A stretch of DNA of 64,000 bases from an uncultured bacterium. Lineage in GTDB: Bacteria; Planctomycetota; GCA-002687715. Position numbers and translations under genes: made by a program. Below are positions 7,574 through 15,135 of the stretch, piece by piece (the first letter of the stretch is position 1; each line of letters starts with the position of its first letter). A model generated the notes under the pieces. That model saw only the letters and a list, made by a program, of their open reading frames with translations, was not told the DNA's origin and did no database searches. The DNA is taken from positions 62,001 through 126,000 of the forward strand of contig CADEGH010000009.1 of the NCBI GenBank assembly GCA_902826835.1, written 5' to 3'.

Positions 7574-9460
7574 TTGACCGCGGCAGGGGAAGCGGAGCAC
7601 GTAGACTCATCAGACTTGGGGGCAATCCTCGATGAATTCCAGGAACAACTCGACGCACTTCGTGAGCGTCGTCGGGGGCGGCCGTGGCGTGAACTCGAAG
7701 ACCTCCTGCTGATCGCGCTTGAGCGGGAGCAACTGGTGTCGGTGGCCTACCGTCACGACTTGATGTGGCGACGATTGGCTGAGCTCGGGCTTGATCCCAC
7801 CGTCCGGGGAATCGCGGGTCAGGCTCTGGCGTGGGCATGGAAGGACGAGCAGATGCACGCCATCTACACGCGGGGAGTCCTTCTGAGTTTCGGCGGTTTT
7901 GCGGTGCGCAGCCGCGCGCGGTTTCAGCAGCTCGGGGGAGCGATCGCGGGGTGGGCTAGCTCGGTGCGACAGCACCTCGGATGGCGTCAGGCCCCGGTGT
8001 CCTCCGGGATTGCTGCGATCGTCACTCACCTCGGCAAACTGATCGGCAAGGTTCCCCGAGCCTTGAGGCGCGAACTCGAGCTCCTGTCCTTCGCGCGCTT
8101 CTGCGAATTGCAAGTCGACGCCGAACGAACGGCATCCGCGTGCTGGGAACGAGTGGCGGAGCTCGGAGCCGCGGTCGACCGCCTGGAGCCGGAGGCCCAG
8201 GCCGAATTCCGTCGGATGTGGGATGACGAACAACGGCACGGGGAAGTGTTCGCAATTTTGGCTCGGTCCCTCGCAATCGATCAACCATCCCCGGACGCAG
8301 AGGTGCTTTCGGACCAGATCCGCGCCGTCGGCGAGTTCTTCGTGCCGCGCGAATTTCGAACCGGGGCACTGGGCGACAACCCCCTCGGAAGTGGCGGGAG
8401 AGTGTGGTCCGTCGAAGGTCGCCCGAGGGACGACAAACGAGGCCTGTTTCACGATTTGCTCGAGCGTTCCGGCCTTGCCGCGCTCGTCCGCGATCGCGCT
8501 ACCGCCTGCGGAAGGCCGGTGTCCTCGCTCCGAGTCGTGATCAAGCCGACGTTCATGTTCGGGTACGATCGACGGGATCCATCAGTCTTCACGGATCCGG
8601 AACTCATCGACGAACTTGCCGGGTATCTGCGCGAACTCGGATGCTCCGATGTGGTGGTAGCCGAGGGGTCGATGATCTACAGCCGGTTCTTTCGAAATCG
8701 CTCGGTTCGCGAAGTGGCCGAGTACTTGGGAATTGCATCGCCCCATTTTCGACTCGTCGATATGGATGAGGACCAGGTCGATCACCAATATGCGAGGGGG
8801 ATGGCACAATACCGGCTATCGCGCACCTGGCGTGACGCCGACTTACGCATCAGTTTCGGGAAGATGCGCAGCCATCCCGTCGATTTGACCCATCTTTCGA
8901 TACCGGGCTTGCAGGGCATTGCGGCGGGATTCGAGAATTCCCTCTTTCCCGAGCGCCAGGCGCACCGCGACACCGCACTCTTGGCGCCGCTCTCAGAATT
9001 TCCGCCCCACTATGCTCTCATCGACGGATATGACGCGGCCGCCGATGGCCTCATCGGAATCCTCGCGTGTCCCCGCCATCCTCGCCCCCGGCGGCTCTAC
9101 GCTGGCGCCGACGCGCTGGCGGTCGACATGGTGGCCACCCGACACCTCGGGGTTCGTGATCCCCGCCGATCGATGATCCTCGACTCCGCGTGTCACTGGT
9201 TCGGTGATCCGACCCGACAAACGGAGGTCATCGGAATCGACGTTCCGGTGCCGGGCTGGCGCTCGCCGGTCGGCAACGGGTATACGGCACTTCTGAGCTC
9301 ATTGGCCTGGCCGATGTGGCAGTGGGGTAGTCGACGGGGAGCGTTGTTTGTGCCCTGGATGGACCCCGTTGCGTTTCCGCCATTCCGAGCCGAGAACTGG
9401 GGGCTTCGATTCCGCCGCGCCGTGATCCGACGCTTGGTCGGTATGGACGGTCCGCGATGA
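7574..9460 (+). CDS. Fusion of a ferritin-like di-iron domain with a DUF362 domain
   Basis: The protein has about 628 residues. No ATG fits the start; TTG codons at 7574 and 7616 are the best candidates and neither has a good Shine-Dalgarno, so the N-terminus is uncertain. The first ~270 residues form a four-helix bundle pattern with two Glu helices (ALEREQLVSVAYRHD; FARFCELQVDAE) and two ExxH helices (WKDEQMHAIY; WDDEQRHGEVF), the ligand set of a ferritin-like di-iron site. The second half (~300-600) matches DUF362: VVIKPTFMFGYD, then ELGCSDVVVAEGS, then ISFGKMRSH and IPGLQGI. No CxxC iron-sulfur cluster motif is seen. The gene overlaps the next by four bases (ATGA). The reaction is unknown; di-iron oxidation or oxygenation is an inference. 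Confidence 0.75.
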   Translation: MTAAGEAEHVDSSDLGAILDEFQEQLDALRERRRGRPWRELEDLLLIALEREQLVSVAYRHDLMWRRLAELGLDPTVRGIAGQALAWAWKDEQMHAIYTRGVLLSFGGFAVRSRARFQQLGGAIAGWASSVRQHLGWRQAPVSSGIAAIVTHLGKLIGKVPRALRRELELLSFARFCELQVDAERTASACWERVAELGAAVDRLEPEAQAEFRRMWDDEQRHGEVFAILARSLAIDQPSPDAEVLSDQIRAVGEFFVPREFRTGALGDNPLGSGGRVWSVEGRPRDDKRGLFHDLLERSGLAALVRDRATACGRPVSSLRVVIKPTFMFGYDRRDPSVFTDPELIDELAGYLRELGCSDVVVAEGSMIYSRFFRNRSVREVAEYLGIASPHFRLVDMDEDQVDHQYARGMAQYRLSRTWRDADLRISFGKMRSHPVDLTHLSIPGLQGIAAGFENSLFPERQAHRDTALLAPLSEFPPHYALIDGYDAAADGLIGILACPRHPRPRRLYAGADALAVDMVATRHLGVRDPRRSMILDSACHWFGDPTRQTEVIGIDVPVPGWRSPVGNGYTALLSSLAWPMWQWGSRRGALFVPWMDPVAFPPFRAENWGLRFRRAVIRRLVGMDGPR

Positions 9461-10851
9461 AGGCTCCCGTCGTGGTGATCGGCTCCGGCGTCGGTGGTTT
9501 GGCCGCCGCCCTGCGCCTTCGAAGCCTCGGCCACGAAGTGGTGGTTTGCGAGGCGGGGGAGTCTTTGGGCGGATTGGCGGCTGGCCTGGTGGCGGGCGGC
9601 ATGACCTTTGATGGGGGTCCGTACATTCTCTTGGATCGTCCGGGATTGGAATGGGCATGTCGCCGACTTGAGGTTCCCGTTGAAGGCCCTCTCACCATGC
9701 GCCGGATCCTCGAGCCTTATCAGGTGTCCTTCGGCGAGGAAGCCCCGGTTCGGATTCATCACGACCGGGATCTGACCGCGTCAGAGCTCGACACGCGGTG
9801 GCCGGGAGCCGGACTGCGCTATCGACGATTCGTCACCGAGATGGAGAAGATTTACGTCCGAACCTCTCCTTTGCTGTACATCCCGAGGCCGCGGCCGTGG
9901 CAGGCTTGGTCGAGTCTGCCGTTCCTCATGCGCTCGCTCGGCTCGGTCCTGACCAGAGCTCGCTTGCCATCCGCTGTCGCGAGAGCGCTTTCCATCTGGA
10001 CTCAGGTAGCCGGTCAAGACCTGTCCGAGGCTCCCGCTCCGATGGCCCTCGTGCCCGCGCTCATGCACCAAGTTGGAGCCTGGTACCCAAGTGGCGGAAT
10101 TCGGGCCATTCCCGAAGTGCTGGCTACCTTGGGCCATACCCGAGGTATCGAGTTCAAGACGCGAGCGCGTGTCAAGGCCGTCCGATGCGAGGGCGGTCGG
10201 GTGACCGGAGTCGAGCTCGCCGATGGCACGCGGATCCGGGCGCTGGCCGTCCTATCGAACTCCCACGGCGTGGGCACGTACCTCGATCTCGTGGGCGGAA
10301 TTCAGGCCAAAGCCAGGACGCGCCTCGAAAAATTGCCCCTGCAGTCTCCGGGCGTCGGGGCCTATCTCCGAGTCCGAAGGTCGGCTGAGCCACCCTACTT
10401 GAGGTTCCACGTTCCGAGCGAACGAGAGTCCTGTCGCTTGTTCGTGGCCACGGCTGAGGTCGATCCGGCTTGCGAGCGAGACGGCTGGAGCCCGGCGCGG
10501 CTGGTTGCGCCCATGAGCCACCACATCGCGGAGCGGGAAGGCGAATCCGGTCAGCGTGAGTACTTGGCGAGACTGTTGGAAGAGCCTTGGTGGAAGCGCG
10601 GGCTTGCAGAGTACGAAGTCGTGGCAACCCGGGTCCCGGCCGAGTGGGGTCGCTGCCACCACCTCTATCGCGACAGCATGAACCCGGTCATGACGGCGCG
10701 GTTCATGCGCGCGGGACGCATTGCTCATCGCAGCCCGTACGTTCGCGGCCTCTACTTCGCGGGAAGTTCGACTCACCCTGGCCAATGGGTGAGTTTTTGC
10801 GCGATTTCCGGCATCCACGCCGCGGAAGCCCTGCACGAGGACCATCGCTGA
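9457..10851 (+). CDS. FAD-dependent oxidoreductase of the phytoene desaturase/amine oxidase type
   Basis: The 464-residue protein begins with a dinucleotide-binding motif (VVVIGSGVGGLAAALRLRSLGHEVVVCE), continues with GGLAAG and FDGGPYIL, and ends with a C-terminal FAD motif (VRGLYFAGSSTHPGQWVSFCAISG). This is the layout of CrtI-like desaturases, isomerases and carotenoid oxidoreductases that act on hydrophobic polyenes. No other carotenoid gene is nearby, so the substrate cannot be assigned. The ATG overlaps the upstream stop by four bases, and the stop overlaps the downstream ATG by one base, so the three proteins are very likely made together and act in one pathway. Confidence 0.85.
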   Translation: MKAPVVVIGSGVGGLAAALRLRSLGHEVVVCEAGESLGGLAAGLVAGGMTFDGGPYILLDRPGLEWACRRLEVPVEGPLTMRRILEPYQVSFGEEAPVRIHHDRDLTASELDTRWPGAGLRYRRFVTEMEKIYVRTSPLLYIPRPRPWQAWSSLPFLMRSLGSVLTRARLPSAVARALSIWTQVAGQDLSEAPAPMALVPALMHQVGAWYPSGGIRAIPEVLATLGHTRGIEFKTRARVKAVRCEGGRVTGVELADGTRIRALAVLSNSHGVGTYLDLVGGIQAKARTRLEKLPLQSPGVGAYLRVRRSAEPPYLRFHVPSERESCRLFVATAEVDPACERDGWSPARLVAPMSHHIAEREGESGQREYLARLLEEPWWKRGLAEYEVVATRVPAEWGRCHHLYRDSMNPVMTARFMRAGRIAHRSPYVRGLYFAGSSTHPGQWVSFCAISGIHAAEALHEDHR

Positions 10852-11663
10852 TGCTGGCGACGACCATCGAGCGACATGACGGTCGATCACTGCGGGTGGC
10901 CCACCTCGGCTCCGGCCCTCCCTTGGTCCTCTTGCACGGCTATCCCGATAATCTCCAAGTCTTCAGCGCATTGGCTCCGCGGCTCGCGACTCGATTCCGA
11001 ATCATCGCGTTCGACTGGCCGGGCATGGGATACAGCGAAGAGTGGCCGGGGGGAGCGAGCCCGGTGCACCTGGCGGAACGCTTGATCAGACTCCTGGATG
11101 CGTGGAAGGTCGATTCGGCCAACGTGTTCAGCATGGATATGGGAGGCCAGGCGGCGATTGTCGCCGCGGCCAAGTTCCCGGATCGCGTTCGAAGACTCGT
11201 GGTCTCCAACTCGCTGGTATTTTGGAATGCGGCGACCTCCTGGGAGATCCGCGTACTGCGCCGGTTCGGATGGAACCGCTTCGTGATCGGGAAGCTCCCC
11301 TCGCTCGTGTTTCGACGGGCGGAACGGACCTTTCTTCCGAGGGGCCTGCGGCTGCATCGCGAATTGCGGGAGGATTTTTGGCGCGCCTTTTCGCAACCGT
11401 CAATCAGACGTTTCATCACTCGAATGTGCGCCGCCTATCAGGGCTATCTTCCTCGCTTGCCGGAGTTGCTACCTGACATCCGCTGTCCGACCCTCGCCCT
11501 TTGGGCGGAACGGGATCGGCACTTTGGTCTCGAACATGCAACCCGACTCCAAGCGGGAATTCGCGGAGCGAAATTGGCCGTGGTTCCCAGCGCCGAACAC
11601 TGGATGGTCTGGCACCAAGCCGAGTCCGTTGAGCGTGCACTTTCCCCGTTTCTCACGAACTGA
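10851..11663 (+). CDS. Alpha/beta hydrolase with Asp nucleophile (dehalogenase/epoxide-hydrolase type)
   Basis: The protein has 270 residues. The oxyanion strand motif is HGYPDN (29-34) and the nucleophile elbow reads FSMDMGGQ, with Asp96 where most esterases have Ser. The catalytic acid is probably in LWAERDRHFG and the His in SAEHWMVW. Asp at the nucleophile position is known from haloalkane dehalogenases, epoxide hydrolases and the OleB beta-lactone decarboxylase. The dehalogenase consensus has a Trp after Asp (HDWGG), and Met replaces it here. The start overlaps the upstream stop (TGATG). It likely completes the three-step pathway with the two preceding genes. Confidence 0.85.
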   Translation: MLATTIERHDGRSLRVAHLGSGPPLVLLHGYPDNLQVFSALAPRLATRFRIIAFDWPGMGYSEEWPGGASPVHLAERLIRLLDAWKVDSANVFSMDMGGQAAIVAAAKFPDRVRRLVVSNSLVFWNAATSWEIRVLRRFGWNRFVIGKLPSLVFRRAERTFLPRGLRLHRELREDFWRAFSQPSIRRFITRMCAAYQGYLPRLPELLPDIRCPTLALWAERDRHFGLEHATRLQAGIRGAKLAVVPSAEHWMVWHQAESVERALSPFLTN

Positions 11664-12176
11664 GCCCGCATTCGGGGATCTTCCGCTCCTTCTTCAATCG
11701 CTCCCGCCGCGGACGGGGCTGCGGAGGCAGGGAATCCGTTCGCGGAACCATGTCCGCCGGACCGGTGGTACACCGTTGTGGCGCAGAGGGGGCATCGGTC
11801 GCCGGGGGGGATCACCTCCACGGCCGACCCGGATCGGAGACGAGCCGCTGCCTTCGGCACGACGGCCGATCCTGCCGGGGGGCGCTCGTCGGGTGTCTGA
11901 TCTCGGATAAGCCTTGAGCTTTCGGGAGGGTTGGCTTGGCTCCGGCGGTGAAGGCGGCGCCGCGGGTTCATGCCTCAGGATTTTGCTCACCTGGGCCTTG
12001 GCCCGAGGTCCCGAAGGAGGAGGGCGGATTGGATCGTGCCGGCATCCACGATGAGCGCAGTTGGGCCGACCAGCCGGACCCGCGGAATCGGCCTCCGGTC
12101 GCGGAAGGGTGGCGACTGGAACAGCATGTAGTCCGAAAGTGACCGCGTCGGCTACGATCCGCGTCCCGAGGATCCC
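11664..12176. other. Intergenic region, 513 bases
   Basis: No gene can be called with confidence. On the minus strand a 46-codon frame (12127-11987, starting MLFQSPPFRDRRPIP) has coding-like composition but no Shine-Dalgarno. The last ~50 bases should hold the promoter of the M61 peptidase gene. Long frames on both strands here are extensions of shadows of neighbouring genes. Confidence 0.4.
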
Positions 12177-14276
12177 ATGCTGCGACTTTTCAGCTTGTTC
12201 GTTGGGTTCGGTCTCTTGATTTCCAGCCTGCCCGGCCAGGCGGCGTTGACCGGTCATCCCGACCAAGTCGATCCGCATCTCGTCTACGGGGTGCGCGTCG
12301 CGGAGGGGGATCGGGACGCCTACCACCTCTCCCTGGAAGTCCTGAATCCCGCCGCCCAAGAGCTGCGATTCGTGATTCCCCACTGGGCGCCGGGAGCCTA
12401 TCGCGAGATCACGGGCGAAGTCCGCAGCGGCGGACCGGCCTGGAAGTCTCTGGTCGATTTTGCGGCGGTGGATCAGGATGAAAAACCTCTCACCGTCACG
12501 CCTGATGGCGACCGGGCCTGGAAGGTCGAAGCCGCCGGGGCGCGACGCGTCAAGCTGAGCTATCGCAACACCGGGCCGGGTCGCCGTGCCAACAATCGGT
12601 CGTACCTCGCGGAGCAGTCGGGATTGATCGACGGCCCGCGTAACTGGGTGTATCTGGACGGGTTCAAACACCTCCCCTGTTCGATCCGCTTCGAGCTGCC
12701 GAAGGACTGGCGAGTCGCGTCGGGGCTGGATCCGACCTTCGATCCGATGGTCTTCCACGCTGATGATTACGACCGTCTCGCGGACTGCCCGACTGCGGTG
12801 GGCTTGTTTCACGAGCGGATTTTTCACGTGCGGGGGATCGCCCACCGCGTGGTGGCGGTGACGGGGGGCAAAGACCCGGGGCGCAATTTCGACGCTTTCA
12901 CGGACAAGGTGCGTCGCATCGTCGAGGCCTACGTCCGGATGTTCAACGACGTTCCCCACCAGCATTACACCTTCATCTACACCGATGGGGGCGGAGGGGG
13001 GCTCGAACACTTGACCTCGACGACGATCAGTGCTGGCCGCGCCGATGCCCTTGGCGATTCTTCGCTCGGAGTCACCGCCCACGAGTTTTTCCACACCTGG
13101 AATGTCAAGCGCCTGCGGCCCGTCATGCTCGGACCCTTCGATTACACCCAGCCGGTGCGTTCGAAAGATCTGTGGATCAGCGAGGGCATCACCAATTACT
13201 ACACGAACATCGGACTTTGGCGGGCCGGGCTTCGCACCGACCAGCAGTTCCTGGACGACTACGCGGGCACCATCAACGGCTTTGTCCGCAACCCGGCGAG
13301 TTTGTTCGTGCCCCCGGAAGAGTCGTCGTGGACAGTCTGGGATCGGGGAGGGGGAGCCATCAGCTACTACACCCAGGGCGAAGTGCTGGGGTTGATGATC
13401 GACCTCCTCGTTCGCGGCAGCACCGGTAACCGCAAGAGCTTCGACGACGTCATGCGTCGGACCTACCGGAAGTTCGGTGGCTACTACCGCCACGGACCGG
13501 CTCTCCCGGGATTCAAATCCGAGGAGTTCCTCGCGGAAGCGATCGCGGAAACGGGCGTGGATCTGGAGCCGTTCTGGAACGCGCACGTGCGAGGCAGCGA
13601 GCCTATCGACTGGAATCGCTATTTCGAAGCTGCTGGCTGGAAGCTGGACATTCAGGACGGACCGCAGCCGCTGCTCGCGACCGCGCGGCGCATGGAACGC
13701 CACGAACAGGGCGTCATTCTGGTTGTCGAACCCGGGGACCCCTTGGATCGAAGCGGCTTCAAGAACGGCGACATCGTGGCGAGCTTCAACGGAACGAAAA
13801 CGACCGCTCCTCGCCAGCTCTCCACGAGTTGGCGGACGCTCACGGTCGGGGGGAGCTTCGAGGCGGAAGTGAAGCGGGGAGACAGACTCGAGAAAATCAA
13901 AGGCCAAATTCTGGCGGCCAATGAGTTCGACGGCCTCGTGCTCCGGGAGGAAGAAGGCCGCATTCGAATCGTGGGCGTTCCTTGCGGAACCGCCATGCAC
14001 GCCGCGGGTCTGCGCGACGACGACATCGTGGTCGTTCCGACGGGAACCAAGCTGCCCGAGTTCGAAGCCAAACTCGCCACGATGCCCATTGGCGAGACCG
14101 TCACCTTCGAGGTCCGGCGCGGGGAAGAGACCAAGAAGATCGCGGTCAAAGCGGCGCCGCGCCGCGTCATCCAGACTGGGAGATTGTCCGCGATCTCCGA
14201 GCCGACGCCGGCTCAGCTCGCGGTCCGCGAAGGCCTGAAGACCGGCGCCACTTCACCGGTGACGATTCCGAAGTGA
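12177..14276 (+). CDS. M61-family glycyl-aminopeptidase-like metallopeptidase with PDZ domain
   Basis: The protein has 699 residues with an N-terminal signal peptide (MLRLFSLFVGFGLLISSLPGQA). The M61 catalytic centre is intact: HEFFHTWNVKRLRP (His302, Glu303, His306) and Glu336 in WISEGITNYY. Upstream are the N-terminal beta domain (~25-200) and the family Gly run before the active site (TDGGGGGLEHL). The C-terminal part contains a PDZ domain (~515-585, GVILVVEPGDPLDRSGFKNGDIV) and a second PDZ-like module (~600-675, AAGLRDDDIVVV). M61 enzymes release N-terminal Gly or Ala in the periplasm. It is followed after seven bases by the DUF72 gene, so they may be cotranscribed. Confidence 0.9.
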   Translation: MLRLFSLFVGFGLLISSLPGQAALTGHPDQVDPHLVYGVRVAEGDRDAYHLSLEVLNPAAQELRFVIPHWAPGAYREITGEVRSGGPAWKSLVDFAAVDQDEKPLTVTPDGDRAWKVEAAGARRVKLSYRNTGPGRRANNRSYLAEQSGLIDGPRNWVYLDGFKHLPCSIRFELPKDWRVASGLDPTFDPMVFHADDYDRLADCPTAVGLFHERIFHVRGIAHRVVAVTGGKDPGRNFDAFTDKVRRIVEAYVRMFNDVPHQHYTFIYTDGGGGGLEHLTSTTISAGRADALGDSSLGVTAHEFFHTWNVKRLRPVMLGPFDYTQPVRSKDLWISEGITNYYTNIGLWRAGLRTDQQFLDDYAGTINGFVRNPASLFVPPEESSWTVWDRGGGAISYYTQGEVLGLMIDLLVRGSTGNRKSFDDVMRRTYRKFGGYYRHGPALPGFKSEEFLAEAIAETGVDLEPFWNAHVRGSEPIDWNRYFEAAGWKLDIQDGPQPLLATARRMERHEQGVILVVEPGDPLDRSGFKNGDIVASFNGTKTTAPRQLSTSWRTLTVGGSFEAEVKRGDRLEKIKGQILAANEFDGLVLREEEGRIRIVGVPCGTAMHAAGLRDDDIVVVPTGTKLPEFEAKLATMPIGETVTFEVRRGEETKKIAVKAAPRRVIQTGRLSAISEPTPAQLAVREGLKTGATSPVTIPK

Positions 14277-14283
14277 ATCGAGT

Positions 14284-15114
14284 ATGAGCAAGGTGATTCT
14301 CGGGACTTCGAGTTGGTCGGAGGCGGGCTGGGCGGGTGTCTTCTATCCCCAGGGACTTCCGGCCGGCGAACAACTCCGGCACTACGCGACCCAATTTCCC
14401 GCAGTGGAGGCGGATGTCACCTACTACCGCATCCCCTCGCGCGCCATGGTTCAGGGGTGGGCCGACAAGACCCCGGACGATTTCATCCTGTCGGCAAAAT
14501 TTCCACGCACGATCGTACACGGAGGCGACGCGGCGACCCCGGACGCGGGCAAAGTCTTGAACCGGGAAGTGATCGGAGAAGACGTCGACCGGTTTCTCGA
14601 CGCTATGGCGCTCCTCGGCAAAAAGTGCGGCCCCCTCGTGCTCCAGTTTCCGTACTTCAACCGCACCGCTTACACCAGCGCCGCCCCGTTCCTGGAGACT
14701 CTCGATCGATTTCTGACCGGTTTGCCTCCCGAATTTCGCTACGCGGTCGAGGTTCGCAACAAGTCTTGGGTCACCCCCAAACTCCTGGACGTTCTCCGAC
14801 GGCACCGAACGGCATTGGTCTTGGTCGACCTCGCCTACATGCCACACCCGGACGAATTCGCCGCCAAGTTCGACATCCTCACCACCGACTTTCTCTACGG
14901 GCGCCTCATCGGGGATCGCAAAGCCGTCGACGCTCTGACCGATCGTTTCGACCATACGGTCCTCGACCAAACCGCCTCACTGCGCCGCTGGGCCACCTTG
15001 ATCCAATCGCTTCTCGGCCGCACCACCGCGGCCATGATCTTCGCCAACAACCACTACGCCGGCTTCGCCCCCGAAACCGTCCGCACCCTCGAAAAACTCC
15101 TCCGGGAAGTCTGA
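14284..15114 (+). CDS. yecE: DUF72 (YecE-like) TIM-barrel protein
   Basis: The 276-residue protein begins with a DUF72-type N-terminus (VILGTSSWSEAGWAGVFYP) and contains the signatures YATQFPAVEADVTYYRIPS, FILSAKFPRTI, GPLVLQFPYFN, RYAVEVRNKSW and the C-terminal IFANNHYAGFAPET. DUF72 proteins form a TIM-like barrel with a conserved charged pocket; their biochemical role is not settled. Length is normal for the family. It follows the M61 gene closely and is convergent with the kinase gene. Confidence 0.88.
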   Translation: MSKVILGTSSWSEAGWAGVFYPQGLPAGEQLRHYATQFPAVEADVTYYRIPSRAMVQGWADKTPDDFILSAKFPRTIVHGGDAATPDAGKVLNREVIGEDVDRFLDAMALLGKKCGPLVLQFPYFNRTAYTSAAPFLETLDRFLTGLPPEFRYAVEVRNKSWVTPKLLDVLRRHRTALVLVDLAYMPHPDEFAAKFDILTTDFLYGRLIGDRKAVDALTDRFDHTVLDQTASLRRWATLIQSLLGRTTAAMIFANNHYAGFAPETVRTLEKLLREV

Positions 15115-15135
15115 AGGGAGGGGCTCTGCAGGCCT

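Noticed and set aside
11806..11824. GGGATCACCTCC resembling the 3' end of 16S rRNA
   Set aside because: The surrounding sequence has no other 16S features; a short chance match.
11694..14000. 768-codon open frame on the minus strand
   Set aside because: It mirrors the M61 peptidase gene; its composition (Arg/Pro/Gln/His-rich, no motif) is that of an antisense shadow in GC-rich DNA.
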